Part shown: positions 34,101 to 42,431 of the stretch, one piece after another
Layout: every line of letters starts with the position of its first letter
Numbering within the stretch: position 1 is the stretch's first letter
Assembly (NCBI RefSeq): GCF_004212215.1
Contig: NZ_QVFV01000002.1
Location: 209,794-273,793 of the forward strand
DNA length: 64,000 nt
Direction: 5' to 3'
Source: Leptolyngbya iicbica LK
GTDB taxonomy: Bacteria > Cyanobacteriota > Cyanobacteriia > Phormidesmidales > Phormidesmidaceae
Program-made: the position numbers and the translations under genes
The notes under the pieces: generated by a model
Database searches by the model: none
Seen by the model: only the letters and a program-made list of their open reading frames with translations
What the model was told of the DNA's origin: nothing

Positions 34101-36749
34101 CAAAATCTGGATTTGGTTGGGCTGCTGCGGTAGTCGCACCCCCAATTGTCGCAGCACCCGCACTCCCAATTGGGCGGCGGCGGCCAACTCATGCCTTGCC
34201 ATTAACGCCTGAATCTGCACGGTGTAAACGGGCACGCAGTCGAGAATGCCGTTTGCGTGACTGACGACCGTCGTGATGAGCTGATCCATCTGCTCAAAGT
34301 CGCCATTGAGAAAGGCGGCCTCGGCGGCGGCTTGGGTCAAGGCCAGGGTGAGCGCATACTGCTGCTGCCAGCCCTGCTCGCCGAGGCACTGCAGCCCAGT
34401 ATTGAGATAGCCCCAGGCCGGGCCGTAGGCGGCGGCCGCTATTCCTTTTTGCCCCGCAGCAAGATTCAGCTGCGCGAGGGCTAACCGCTCAGACGGTTCG
34501 TGTAACTGTTGCCATCCGTAATTGAGATGATTTAGCAGGTCAAAAAGACATTCCTGCTGCTGGTCGGGGGTGAGTTGTTGCTGCCAGGTGCGACCAATGC
34601 GCCAGTGTAGTGTCGCTAGCTGCTCTGGGGCAATGAGCGAGTAGGCGGCTTGTTGCACGCGATCGTGCAAAAATCGATAGCTGACTTCAGCGGGCTGCTG
34701 GTCAGCGGGTAACGTCAGGTCACTGTCGGCGATCGCTTGCCAAAGCTTGTAGTTGTCGTTTTCAGGAATGATGAACCCGGCTTGGGCGGCTTGCCAAAGG
34801 TGAGCTGCCGTGATGAATAAAGGCTCTGCCTGCACAGCAGCCAATAGTTGCAGCGTAAAGTGGTTGCCGATCGCTGCCCCGACTTGCAGTGCCGCTTGGG
34901 TAGCTGGAGGTAACTGCTGGAGTTTGCTTACCATCAGCGCTACGACGTTATCCGTCATGTTGGCAGCTTCTATGTCGCTTAAATGCCACTGCCAGCCTTG
35001 CTGGCGATCGCAGGTGATCAACCCCGCCGTCTCTAGCGACTTCAAAAATTCCCCCATAAAGAATGGATTGCCGCCGGTTTTAACTTTCAGGAGACGCGCC
35101 AATTCGTCCCGCGCTGCCGTCGGCGTTTGCGGAAAGGTGTCATGCAAGAGCTGCCCAATCTGCTCAAACTTTAGGGGTTGCAAATGCAGCTCCTGCATCC
35201 GCACTTGGGCTTGCTGGAGCTCCGCTATAACTTGTCGGAGTGGATGCATCGCATCGACTTCATTGTCACGATACGCGCCAATGAGCAACAGCGCTTGGTG
35301 CGCCTCGGCTTGCAAAATCACCTTGATGAGCTGGAGCGAGGCATTATCGGCCCACTGCAAATCATCCAAAAAGAGAATCAGTGGACGCTCAGGTTGACTA
35401 AACACCCGGATAAACTGCTCAAACACCCGGTTGAGTCGATTTTGGGCGGCGGTGGCACTTAAGGTGGGGACGGCGGGTTGTGGCCCGAGAATCAGCTCTA
35501 AGTCTGGAATGATCTCGATTAAGACCGCCGCATTGGGGGTGAGGGCTTGTTGCAGGTGACTGCGCCACTGTGCGACCTCGGCTTCGCTGCGGGTCAGCAA
35601 TTGTCGCACTAGGGTCGTAAAGGCTTGAATCAATGCACTGTAGGGCAGATTGCGCTGCAGTTGGTCAAACTTGCCACTGGTATAGTTGCCCCGCTGGGCC
35701 GTGATGAGTTTGTGAGTTTCTTGCACCAGGGCAGTTTTGCCAATGCCCGAGTAGCCCGAAACTAATACATACTCAGCTGGCGTATCGGGTTGAGCGGTGC
35801 GATCGCACGCGGCCAACAGCGCCGCGACTTCGGTTTCTCGACCATATAACTTGGCAGGAATTTGTAAGCGATCGCGATAATCCGCCTGCCCTAGTTCAAA
35901 CATCGGGATCTGCCCGTCGGCATTCCAGGCCGTCAGACATTGCTGCAAGTCATGCACAACGCCATCTGCACTGTAGTAGCGTTCCTCCGCATTTTTGGCG
36001 AGGAGTCGCAACACCAACCGTGACACCATCGGCGGAATTTCAGCGTTCAACGCTTCTGGCCGCAACGGTGGACGCGCCAAGTGACTATGAATCATTTCTG
36101 CCAAGTCCGCCCCCACAAAAGGCGGTCGCCCGGTCAACAGGTCGTATAGGGTGGCGCCCAGGGAGTAAAAATCTGTGCGATAGTCCAGCGGACGATTCAT
36201 GCGACCCGTTTGTTCTGGCGATAGATAAGCCGGGGTGCCCTCGATCGCTTCCAGCGATCGCAGCGATAGCGTTTCACGGCTGAGTTGGGTCGAAATTCCC
36301 AAGTCGATAATTTTGAGTTGCATGGATGGCGGATGCAGCACCACATTTGCTGGATTAATATCCTTATGAATGACATTGTGGCGATGCAGTTCTGCCAAAG
36401 CCTGGGCGATTTTGAGGCCGATTTCCAAGCCTGCCGCAATTGACACCGGCCCCGCCTGCTGCGATCGCCATTGCTCTAGGTCAATGCCACCAAAATCCTC
36501 AAAAGCAATGACCAGGGTCTTACGCCAGGTCTGTAGCTGATAGGCTTTGATCACCCCAGCACAATTGAGTTCTTTACATAGCCGATATTCCTGCTGATAC
36601 CGTTTCAGTTGCTCTGTCGTCGGGTAATCAGCCTTCAAAATCTTGAGGATAACTGGCCGCGCGTCCGCGATCGCTTCAGCCCGATACACACGGGAATTAG
36701 GGCCATCATAAAGCGGAACAAAATTACGATATCTAGGAAGGCTAAACAT
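31194..36749 (-). CDS. Giant hybrid Ser/Thr kinase-ATPase-GAF-PAS-diguanylate cyclase
   Basis: An 1851-residue signalling protein. Residues 1-270 are a Ser/Thr kinase with VILKILK, HKDINPANVVL, IDLGIS and GTPAYLSPEQTGRMN. About 300-650 is an AAA/MalT-like ATPase (Walker A GYSGIGKTALVQE near 331, LILFLDDLQWAD). A long helical, TPR-like region reaches about 1300. GAF (about 1340-1495), PAS with PAC (about 1510-1630) and a GGDEF domain with intact GGEEF near 1757 follow. An RxxD (RSTD) five residues before GGEEF is a candidate inhibitory c-di-GMP site. Kinase, sensing and c-di-GMP synthesis are thus combined. No membrane helix is seen. Confidence 0.93.
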   Translation of the reverse strand: MFSLPRYRNFVPLYDGPNSRVYRAEAIADARPVILKILKADYPTTEQLKRYQQEYRLCKELNCAGVIKAYQLQTWRKTLVIAFEDFGGIDLEQWRSQQAGPVSIAAGLEIGLKIAQALAELHRHNVIHKDINPANVVLHPPSMQLKIIDLGISTQLSRETLSLRSLEAIEGTPAYLSPEQTGRMNRPLDYRTDFYSLGATLYDLLTGRPPFVGADLAEMIHSHLARPPLRPEALNAEIPPMVSRLVLRLLAKNAEERYYSADGVVHDLQQCLTAWNADGQIPMFELGQADYRDRLQIPAKLYGRETEVAALLAACDRTAQPDTPAEYVLVSGYSGIGKTALVQETHKLITAQRGNYTSGKFDQLQRNLPYSALIQAFTTLVRQLLTRSEAEVAQWRSHLQQALTPNAAVLIEIIPDLELILGPQPAVPTLSATAAQNRLNRVFEQFIRVFSQPERPLILFLDDLQWADNASLQLIKVILQAEAHQALLLIGAYRDNEVDAMHPLRQVIAELQQAQVRMQELHLQPLKFEQIGQLLHDTFPQTPTAARDELARLLKVKTGGNPFFMGEFLKSLETAGLITCDRQQGWQWHLSDIEAANMTDNVVALMVSKLQQLPPATQAALQVGAAIGNHFTLQLLAAVQAEPLFITAAHLWQAAQAGFIIPENDNYKLWQAIADSDLTLPADQQPAEVSYRFLHDRVQQAAYSLIAPEQLATLHWRIGRTWQQQLTPDQQQECLFDLLNHLNYGWQQLHEPSERLALAQLNLAAGQKGIAAAAYGPAWGYLNTGLQCLGEQGWQQQYALTLALTQAAAEAAFLNGDFEQMDQLITTVVSHANGILDCVPVYTVQIQALMARHELAAAAQLGVRVLRQLGVRLPQQPNQIQILWGLGRTKIALLGQSPEALVQLSTMQAPEAIAATQVLASIASATYLAVPNLFPLTVFKQVELSARQGNLPVSAFSYAMYGIILCGVIGDLNDGYQFGQLAMALLDRFETRAISARTLFVVNAFIRHWREPLSSTRPELQQGFQVGCETGDLEYASFCGQMSIMHRFFLGESLPELAQYTDRMATKVLKFKKQPIYELIQQSRQVIHVLTANGDVPLRLEGPFYNAAELLPQHLEDDYRTAIFYFYSYKLFLHYLFDQPQQALVSADQAKPYLKAVVALYISGWFTFYDALARLELAATANLAQRRSLLRTVRQHRRQLKRWAQSAPANYSHKLALVDAELHRLQRRPSAAGKTYDRAIDLALQHDFIAEAGLACERAARFYLARQRLIVARAYFQEAVYLYRQWGATAKVGQLEASFGEHLQLEGSIASFKHPQTLTSGRQHSTTGNHRSEDLDLLTVIETAKTIAEEIHLDQLLTTLMQLLIENAGAQRGLLLFEVDGQLAIAASYEVASEPVDLTSVMLTAASDRLSTGVVNYVARTGDNVVLNDATQADQFEQDPYIQTQQPRSLLCAPLHHQGKLAGIVYLENNLVVGAFTPQRLELVNLISAQAAISLDNARLYEQTRESERQLMQFIEAMPIGVGIFQGNGTPHYMNQQAQILLNGAATDKASVEPLTQLFKAQVLATGDRYPADKLPIHQAMRGIASAVDDLAIRAGDRTIPIELHSAPIMTEAGQLKYVIAVFQDITERQRAQKLLADYSHELQQAVRQRTTELAQEVKERQRAQEQLLLANQELHRLANVDGLTQVSNRRSFDQKLDTEWRRLQRTRMPLSLILFDVDFFKRYNDEYGHQAGDACLVRLAQAVTQVVNRSTDMVARYGGEEFAIVLPETTAAGAIAIANRVQQAVATLAIPHKQSEVAPYVTLSMGIASQIPATDSTPTDLIAQADAALYQAKRQGRDRYCVSPHTESVN

Positions 36750-37125
36750 CCGATTAGACTGAGACTGTCAAATATTTATTAGCCTGCATCAAAGCGGATA
36801 TGCCTCGCTACATTCACTAACGTCAATGAGGGTTAAATAATAATCTAGGACCGTGCCAATGAAGCAACATTCTAATTTCAAGTGCAGCTAATGTGTGGAG
36901 TTGCGATCTGTCAGACCGAATGATGCGTTAGTCTCACGGTTCAGTATTTTGCCACATAATGCGTGAACATAAAGGCCCTGGTTACAGCCATAAAATAAGC
37001 CAGGTAGCCAAACTACCTGGCAGCGATAAAAAAACGACTAGGGTACTAGCTGAGGAGTGCAATTGTCTCAATCGCCAAAATTGCTGCATTGCGGCCGCAT
37101 TGAGTCCCCTGAGAAGAATCTAGGC
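36750..37125. other. Intergenic stretch upstream of giant kinase
   Basis: About 375 bp. It holds the giant kinase promoter region on its left and the terminator for the small minus-strand gene at 36985-37021. AT-rich around 36780-36960; no other feature recognised. Confidence 0.35.
36985..37021 (-). terminator. Terminator after small membrane-protein gene
   Basis: Read on the minus strand, GCCAGGTAG and CTACCTGGC form a perfect 9-bp stem around a 5-base loop, followed by TTATTTTAT. It lies about 105 bp beyond the stop of the 42-residue frame, supporting real transcription there. Confidence 0.7.
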
Positions 37126-37254
37126 CTAAAAAATACTCCGTCGTTTGCCTGATTTGCTCCAACGTTGTGCCCACCAAAGTAGGCCATAGACAACGAAAAG
37201 ATAAGCGATCGCAAGCATTAAAATCCAAGTAGTCGGCGTCAGGAGGAAGTTCAT
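37126..37254 (-). CDS. Candidate 42-residue single-pass membrane protein
   Basis: A short frame from ATG 37254 encodes a hydrophobic helix (TTWILMLAIAYLFVVYGLLWW) followed by a strongly basic tail (AQRWSKSGKRRSIF). This is the layout of small thylakoid complex subunits or regulators. The frame extends upstream to 37362 but the extra part is not membrane-like. A terminator lies downstream. No good ribosome-binding site precedes the ATG, and I do not recognise the family. Confidence 0.45.
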   Translation of the reverse strand: MNFLLTPTTWILMLAIAYLFVVYGLLWWAQRWSKSGKRRSIF

Positions 37255-38178
37255 CGTGGTGTGCAGGGAGGTGGAGTGAACGGCGGCAACAAACAGCACT
37301 GCCTGACTGACAAGACAGTTGCGGCTACAGCTCCAATAGCTCTTCTGCTTCACGCGGCACACACGAGATCAGTATGAATCGGGCAAACTACTTAAGCCGC
37401 TTTGGTCTCCCGAAGGTTAACCAAAACAATCACAAAATCATTTGCACCTAAAACTAATCGCTTGCTTTGCGATAGGCCAACGAACTCCTAAGAGATAACA
37501 ACAACTGCTTAACAATTTTTGCAACTGAACAGGTTCCTAGAACCAGCAACAAATTGAAGTGCAGTACTATTCGGTTTGCTTCAAAACTTGTGTACAGTCT
37601 AACACACCTGTGAGTGCTTGCAGACCTTTCCAGTCAAGAGATTCGCATGTTTTGTGAAAATGTCTCGACTGCTTAACTTTTATTTAAGTTTTGCAAGCAA
37701 ATAATGCTGCAGCGGATGACGGTTGTCGGTGTGCGACTATTGACCGCGATCGGCGGCATGATGGCTCACATCGTCAGCGTTCTCTGTGAACCGGGTCTCT
37801 CAGCGCCACTTTTCACCTCAAATGGGATAGGTTAGCGCCCCAAAAGGACTTAAGTAGAGTGCCTGCCGCGCTAGCGTGGGGCAAAAGCACGATAAAAAGC
37901 TCTGCTTTGTGCAGGTGGCTATCCCAATTGCCCAGTCCTCCAGCTATCCGACCACCTTGTCATTAACCGACTGTCAGGAGATTGACTTCTCATTCTCGGC
38001 CCTGGCTCGCTAGCGTTAGCTCCAATTCACAAAGTGCCGCTATTTGGTGAATTGAGTGCCAGGGCGACCATCCTATTAAGAGTTTTCATGGCTGTGATTT
38101 CCACCTGCTGGTGTGGTTGCCTTAGAATAGACTGAGAACTGTAAAATTTCGTAAACCTCCGCCTGGGTCGGCTTATCC
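37255..38178. other. AT-rich gene-poor region upstream of sds
   Basis: About 920 bp with low GC around 37400-37700, unlike the surroundings. A 43-codon frame from ATG 37704 (start LQRMTVVGVRLLTAIGG) has no recognised family. TTAACTTTTATTTAAG near 37675 could be promoter-like. A non-coding RNA or sds regulation is possible but nothing is proven. Confidence 0.3.
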
Positions 38179-39150
38179 ATGGTTTCAGTGACATCTCTAT
38201 TTGCGCCAGTCGAGTCCGATCTTCAAGTTCTAGTTGAAAACTTGAAGAATCTGGTCGGTGCAAAGCATCCCATTCTGTACGCTGCTGCTGAGCATCTTTT
38301 TGGCGCAGGCGGCAAACGCATTCGCCCAGCTATCGTGTTGCTGCTGGCCAGAGCTGTTTCAACGGGGACTGATATCCTGCCGCAGCATCGCCGCTTGGCG
38401 GAGATTACCGAGATGATTCACACGGCGAGTCTCGTGCATGATGACGTGGTGGATGAATCGGATGTGCGGCGGGGAGTGCCGACAGTTCACAGCAGTTTTG
38501 GCAATCGGGTGGCCGTATTGGCGGGTGATTTCTTGTTCGCTCAGTCTTCCTGGTATCTGGCTAATTTGGATAACTTGACTGTAGTCAAGTTGCTGTCTGA
38601 AGTGATTATGGATCTGGCAGAAGGGGAGATTCAGCAGGGACTCAATCGGTTTGATACCGATTTGACTTTAGAAGCTTATCTAGACAAGAGCTATTACAAG
38701 ACGGCGTCGCTGATTGCGAATAGTGCTAAGTCCGTCGGGGTCTTGAGTGGTTTACCGAATCACCAGCTGGATAATTTATATGCCTATGGCCGTTCTCTTG
38801 GGCTAGCCTTTCAAATTGTTGATGATATTTTAGATTTCACGGGTTCTAGCGAGGTCTTAGGTAAACCCGCCGGATCAGATTTGAAGAGTGGCAACCTGAC
38901 CGCACCCGTGCTGTTTGCCCTTCAAGAGAAGCCCTATCTGAGAGGGTTGATTGAACGCGAGTTTGCCGAAGCGAGCGATTTTGAGCAGGCGCTTGATTTG
39001 ATTCACCAGAGCGAAGGGATTGCCAAGTCTCGGGAACTTGCTAATCAACAGGTGCAGCAAGCGATCGCCTGTCTAGAAGATTTGCCTGCGTCAGAGTCGC
39101 AGAAGGCTTTAGTGGAGTTGGGTAATTACGTTTTGCGGCGTGTGTATTAA
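38179..39150 (+). CDS. sds: Solanesyl diphosphate synthase
   Basis: A 323-residue trans-polyprenyl synthase. The first Asp-rich motif is LVHDDVVDESDVRRG and the second is FQIVDDILDFTG. The allylic-site region GAGGKRIRPAIVLLLARA and the lysine-bearing KTASLIANSAKS are also present. Cyanobacterial members extend isoprenyl diphosphate to C45 for the plastoquinone side chain. Chain length is inferred from family; the residue pattern before the first motif (small residues TASL) is consistent with a long product. It is followed 27 bp later by a PfkB kinase. Confidence 0.93.
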   Translation: MVSVTSLFAPVESDLQVLVENLKNLVGAKHPILYAAAEHLFGAGGKRIRPAIVLLLARAVSTGTDILPQHRRLAEITEMIHTASLVHDDVVDESDVRRGVPTVHSSFGNRVAVLAGDFLFAQSSWYLANLDNLTVVKLLSEVIMDLAEGEIQQGLNRFDTDLTLEAYLDKSYYKTASLIANSAKSVGVLSGLPNHQLDNLYAYGRSLGLAFQIVDDILDFTGSSEVLGKPAGSDLKSGNLTAPVLFALQEKPYLRGLIEREFAEASDFEQALDLIHQSEGIAKSRELANQQVQQAIACLEDLPASESQKALVELGNYVLRRVY

Positions 39151-39177
39151 ATTGCCCTAAGCTGTCGTAGCTGCTGT

Positions 39178-40167
39178 TTGGGTGCGCCTGTGCTGAATAA
39201 GGACGGTCTGGTCATTTGCCTGGGGGAAGTGCTGATCGACCAGGTGGTAGATACGTTGGGTCGTCGCCAAAACTATGCTGGTGGGGCACCCGCGAATGTT
39301 GCGGTAGCGCTGGCTCGTTTGGGTCTGCCAGTGGGTTTTGTGGGTGGCGTGGGTCGAGATGCCGAGGGACAATACTTAATTCAGACCTTGCAGCAGCAAG
39401 CGGTTGATTGTGGTGGCTTGCAACATTGCGATGCCCCGACGCGCATTGTTGAGGTGACTTGTACGGCAGCGGGCGATCGCACCTTTGGCGGGTTCATAGG
39501 GGGTGCAACCACCGATTTTGCGGACACACAACTGGCGGCTCCGCAGTTGCCATTCACTTCGCTATCCACTGCGGCCTGCTTGGTGACGGGGACTTTAGGG
39601 TTGGCGTATCCCACCACGAGAGCCGCTATGCGGCAGGCGGCAACGACAGTCCAAGCGGCTGGCGGCAAGTTAGTTATTGATGTGAATTGGCGACCGACAT
39701 TTTGGCCGGATGTAACCACTGCCATGGATTTACTGAGGCCGTGGTTGTGCCAGGCTGATGTCATTAAAGTTTCGGCTGATGAGGCGATCGCCCTATGGCA
39801 AACCGCTGATATCGACTGCCTGAAGGCGCAATTTCCTCAGGCTGATTGGCTAGTGACCGATGGCGATCGCGGTTGCCAGGCTGTATTGGGTGGTTATCGA
39901 GCTGTCGTGCCTGCGTTCGCCGTGCCGGCAGTGGAAACGACGGGAGCGGGTGATGCCTTTTTGGCCGGAATGCTCTATCAACTCCTGCAGCATGATTGGC
40001 AGTTTGAGTCGGTCGCGCAGCTCACCGATGCCTTAATTTGGGCCAACGCGATGGGGGCGTTGACGACGCTGAAATCTGGCGCGATCGCCGCCCTGCCCAC
40101 TCCGGTGGAAATTCTCAGCTTTTTGCACACCCACACTGGCAAAGTCTGGACGATGGGAGGGGTATGA
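39178..40167 (+). CDS. PfkB-family sugar kinase (fructokinase-like)
   Basis: A 329-residue ribokinase-fold enzyme. The N-terminal signature is YAGGAPANVAVALARLGLPVGFVGGVG and the C-terminal PfkB signature with the catalytic base is ETTGAGDAFLAGML. These suggest phosphorylation of a hexose such as fructose, though substrate choice is not certain. No ATG is available before the conserved start. TTG 39178 or GTG 39190 are the candidates, neither with a clear ribosome-binding site. It lies 27 bp downstream of sds and 28 bp upstream of the CYTH gene, suggesting co-transcription. Confidence 0.88.
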   Translation: MGAPVLNKDGLVICLGEVLIDQVVDTLGRRQNYAGGAPANVAVALARLGLPVGFVGGVGRDAEGQYLIQTLQQQAVDCGGLQHCDAPTRIVEVTCTAAGDRTFGGFIGGATTDFADTQLAAPQLPFTSLSTAACLVTGTLGLAYPTTRAAMRQAATTVQAAGGKLVIDVNWRPTFWPDVTTAMDLLRPWLCQADVIKVSADEAIALWQTADIDCLKAQFPQADWLVTDGDRGCQAVLGGYRAVVPAFAVPAVETTGAGDAFLAGMLYQLLQHDWQFESVAQLTDALIWANAMGALTTLKSGAIAALPTPVEILSFLHTHTGKVWTMGGV

Positions 40168-40195
40168 TCAACGTGTCTAGTGCGGGGCAGCAGCA

Positions 40196-40699
40196 ATGGC
40201 ACAAGAAATTGAGCGTAAGTTTTTGGTGACCGATGTTGCCTGGCGCCAGTACGCCAAGGGCACACTGTATCGTCAAGGCTATGTGCCCACTCAAAATGGG
40301 ACGACGGTGCGGGCTCGGGTGGTGGGCGATCGCGGCTATCTCACCATTAAAGGGCCGACCAACGGAGTATCGCGCCAAGAGTTTGAGTATCACATTCCGC
40401 TAGCCGATGCCGAGACCATGCTTGCGGATCTCTGCCAGCCGCCCCTAATTGAAAAATGGCGCTATCGCATCAACGTCGGTAGCCATTTATGGGAAATTGA
40501 TGAATTTTTAGGTGACAACGCCGGTCTGGTCATGGCCGAAGTCGAGCTGGAAAGTGAAACCGAAATCTTTGATTTGCCACCTTGGGCCGGAGCGGAAGTT
40601 TCTCATGACGCCCGCTATTACAATTCCAACCTGGCAAAGACCCCTTATCGCTCCTGGCCAAAGGAAATATCTGCCACCGATGTTTCTTGCCCTGAGTAA
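40196..40699 (+). CDS. CYTH-domain protein (triphosphate tunnel enzyme)
   Basis: A 167-residue CYTH protein with the N-terminal signature EIERKFLV (ExExK). Tunnel-lining basic residues follow (TTVRARVVGDRGYLTIKG), and acidic metal-binding residues are in WEIDEFLGDNAGLVMAEVELES. Bacterial members hydrolyse tripolyphosphate or thiamine triphosphate; CyaB-type adenylate cyclase activity is another possibility. Short-chain CYTH proteins of this length are most often inorganic triphosphatases. It follows the PfkB kinase by 28 bp. Confidence 0.92.
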   Translation: MAQEIERKFLVTDVAWRQYAKGTLYRQGYVPTQNGTTVRARVVGDRGYLTIKGPTNGVSRQEFEYHIPLADAETMLADLCQPPLIEKWRYRINVGSHLWEIDEFLGDNAGLVMAEVELESETEIFDLPPWAGAEVSHDARYYNSNLAKTPYRSWPKEISATDVSCPE

Positions 40700-40828
40700 G
40701 TCATCACTTCACGCAATTTTTTGTGCCTAAAGGTTTGAACCAACGGCATTATTGATATAGGTTTTAAGGACGTTGCTTGCACGCCCGCGTAACATTTCAC
40801 TTAGCTTGTTGTTAGCCGTTTGGAGCTT

Positions 40829-41320
40829 ATGGCCTCTACCTACTCTTTCGATGTTGTCAGCGAATTTGATCGCCAGGAACTGGTCAATGCGATCGATCAG
40901 GCGCGCCGCGAAATCACCAACCGCTATGACCTCAAAGACAGCAAAACTGCGATTGATCTGAGCGAGAACACCATCACGCTTGAAACCGATAGCAACATGA
41001 CCTTGCAATCGGTGCAATCCATCTTGCAAACCAAAGCGGCTAAACGCAATTTATCGCTCAAGATTTTTGACTTTGGCAAAGCCGAATCAGCAAGCGGTGG
41101 GCGGGTGCGGCAGGTGGTGACGCTGAAGGAAGGTATCGATAAAGAAATCGCCAAAGACATTTCTAAATTTGTCCGTGACAATGTCAAAAAAGCGCAGGCC
41201 TCGATCCAAGGGGATGCGGTGCGCGTGTCGGCCAAATCCAAAGATGATCTGCAAACTGCCATTCAGCTCTTAAAGTCTGCGGACTGGCCAGTGGCGTTGC
41301 AGTTCACCAATTACCGTTGA
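40829..41320 (+). CDS. YajQ-family nucleotide-binding protein (UPF0234)
   Basis: A 163-residue YajQ protein with two ferredoxin-like halves. It starts [18 protein letters not shown] at ATG 40829, preferred over TTG 40820, and contains [14 protein letters not shown] and the C-terminal [19 protein letters not shown] Xanthomonas homologue binds c-di-GMP, so a role in second-messenger reading is possible here, where several GGDEF/EAL proteins occur. It is cytoplasmic and monocistronic, with a hairpin terminator region downstream. Confidence 0.94.
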   Translation: MASTYSFDVVSEFDRQELVNAIDQARREITNRYDLKDSKTAIDLSENTITLETDSNMTLQSVQSILQTKAAKRNLSLKIFDFGKAESASGGRVRQVVTLKEGIDKEIAKDISKFVRDNVKKAQASIQGDAVRVSAKSKDDLQTAIQLLKSADWPVALQFTNYR

Positions 41321-41352
41321 GCGTGGTGCGAGCTTTGACTGATCCGGGCTGA

Positions 41353-41384
41353 GCAAAAAGGGACGGCTGATTAGCCATCCCTTC
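41353..41384 (-). terminator. Hairpin terminator between convergent genes
   Basis: GGGACGGCT and AGCCATCCC form a stem with one mismatch around GATT. On the minus strand it is followed by TTTTT, fitting termination of the glycosyltransferase-like/cyclase operon. On the plus strand it lies 40 bp after yajQ. Confidence 0.75.
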
Positions 41385-41416
41385 CTGTTCATGAGGCCTC
41401 AGATTCGAAGCGGGGA

Positions 41417-42427
41417 TTAAGAACTCGCTGTGGCTACCCGGCGAGGATTCCAGCGCGATCGCGACTCTTCAATATGCATGTTCTTCTCATCTTTTTTGAG
41501 GTGGCGAGGGCTGCTCTCAAAGGACAGCGAAGACGGCAACGGATCAGTGCCATAGGCTTGCTGAATAAAGGCCGACACGGTGGCATAACTCGGTGAAAAC
41601 GGAGCGTCGATCGCGGCTTGCGTTTCCATTAAAGCCGCAGAAAACAGTCCGGTGCCATCGTCAAAGAACCGTTCTGTGGTTGCGCCATAGGTTTCATAGG
41701 GGTGGAATGCCAGATCATCAGGAGCCGTCGCGGCTACCCAGGACGAATAGATCCAATATTCGCCGTAGGTGCCGAACTCATTAGCCGATCGCATCATCAA
41801 CTTCAGCCAATGTTCGTCAGAACCGTAGTAGGCTTGCACCCGCTGGGCCATCGCCTGCAAGTGCGATCGCTTCATCCACATGTGATGGGGAATAAATGTT
41901 CCCGCTGCATCGATAATCGCCTCGACCTTGAGGACGGAGCGAATCCAATTGGCCCAGGTATCCACGATTTTGGCATTCCCCGTTTGGTTACTTTGCAACA
42001 GAGCAAAGGTATGTTTGGTTGCCCCATCCACTGTTTGGAAAATTGGCCAGGTAGCCACTGGCAGCAAATCACTATCCCACACTAAGTACCATTCGCTCAG
42101 GTCAGGGATGCCCTCGTAAGCCCCCAGCTTTAGAAGCTGCTGGTAAAACCAACCTGGCGTGTACAAAGATTCTCCTAAATCTAACTCCGCGCAGATGGCT
42201 TCTTTGGAAAGGCCGACGGGACTAAAGAACAGCTCCTCTTCGTGCACCACAATCGGAGCGGTCTGCCAGCTTGCGGCCTGAGTGCGCAGAGCTGCCGCTT
42301 CGGTTGTGGGCGTAATGATGTGGATGGTGCGGGGCTGGTAGTGCTGGGTCAATCCCTCCAGCACCGCCCGCGTGTTCCACCGCACTTTAAAGAGCGGAAT
42401 GACACAGTCAAAGATTTCCGTTGACAT
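41417..42427 (-). CDS. Glycosyltransferase-like protein (DUF6492-type) in cyclase operon
   Basis: A 336-residue protein starting at ATG 42427, only 4 bp after the stop of the sugar-phosphate cyclase. The N-terminus FDCVIPLFKVRWNTRAVLEGL and PRTIHIITP look like a nucleotide-sugar Rossmann half. WYLVWDSDLLPV gives a DxD-like metal motif, followed by FIPHHMWMKRSHL. From memory this resembles a DUF6492 glycosyltransferase-like family. The frame is open further upstream into the cyclase gene but that is a shadow. It may glycosylate the cyclase product; this is inference from coupling. Confidence 0.75.
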   Translation of the reverse strand: MSTEIFDCVIPLFKVRWNTRAVLEGLTQHYQPRTIHIITPTTEAAALRTQAASWQTAPIVVHEEELFFSPVGLSKEAICAELDLGESLYTPGWFYQQLLKLGAYEGIPDLSEWYLVWDSDLLPVATWPIFQTVDGATKHTFALLQSNQTGNAKIVDTWANWIRSVLKVEAIIDAAGTFIPHHMWMKRSHLQAMAQRVQAYYGSDEHWLKLMMRSANEFGTYGEYWIYSSWVAATAPDDLAFHPYETYGATTERFFDDGTGLFSAALMETQAAIDAPFSPSYATVSAFIQQAYGTDPLPSSLSFESSPRHLKKDEKNMHIEESRSRWNPRRVATASS

Positions 42428-42431
42428 CGGC

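Noticed and set aside
34810-35397. 195-codon plus-strand frame opposite the giant kinase
   Set aside because: Shadow of the minus-strand kinase/ATPase gene; Ser/Cys-rich composition typical of antisense reading.
37704-37835. 43-codon plus-strand frame in the AT-rich region before sds
   Set aside because: No recognised family and no clear ribosome-binding site; mentioned only in the intergenic entry.
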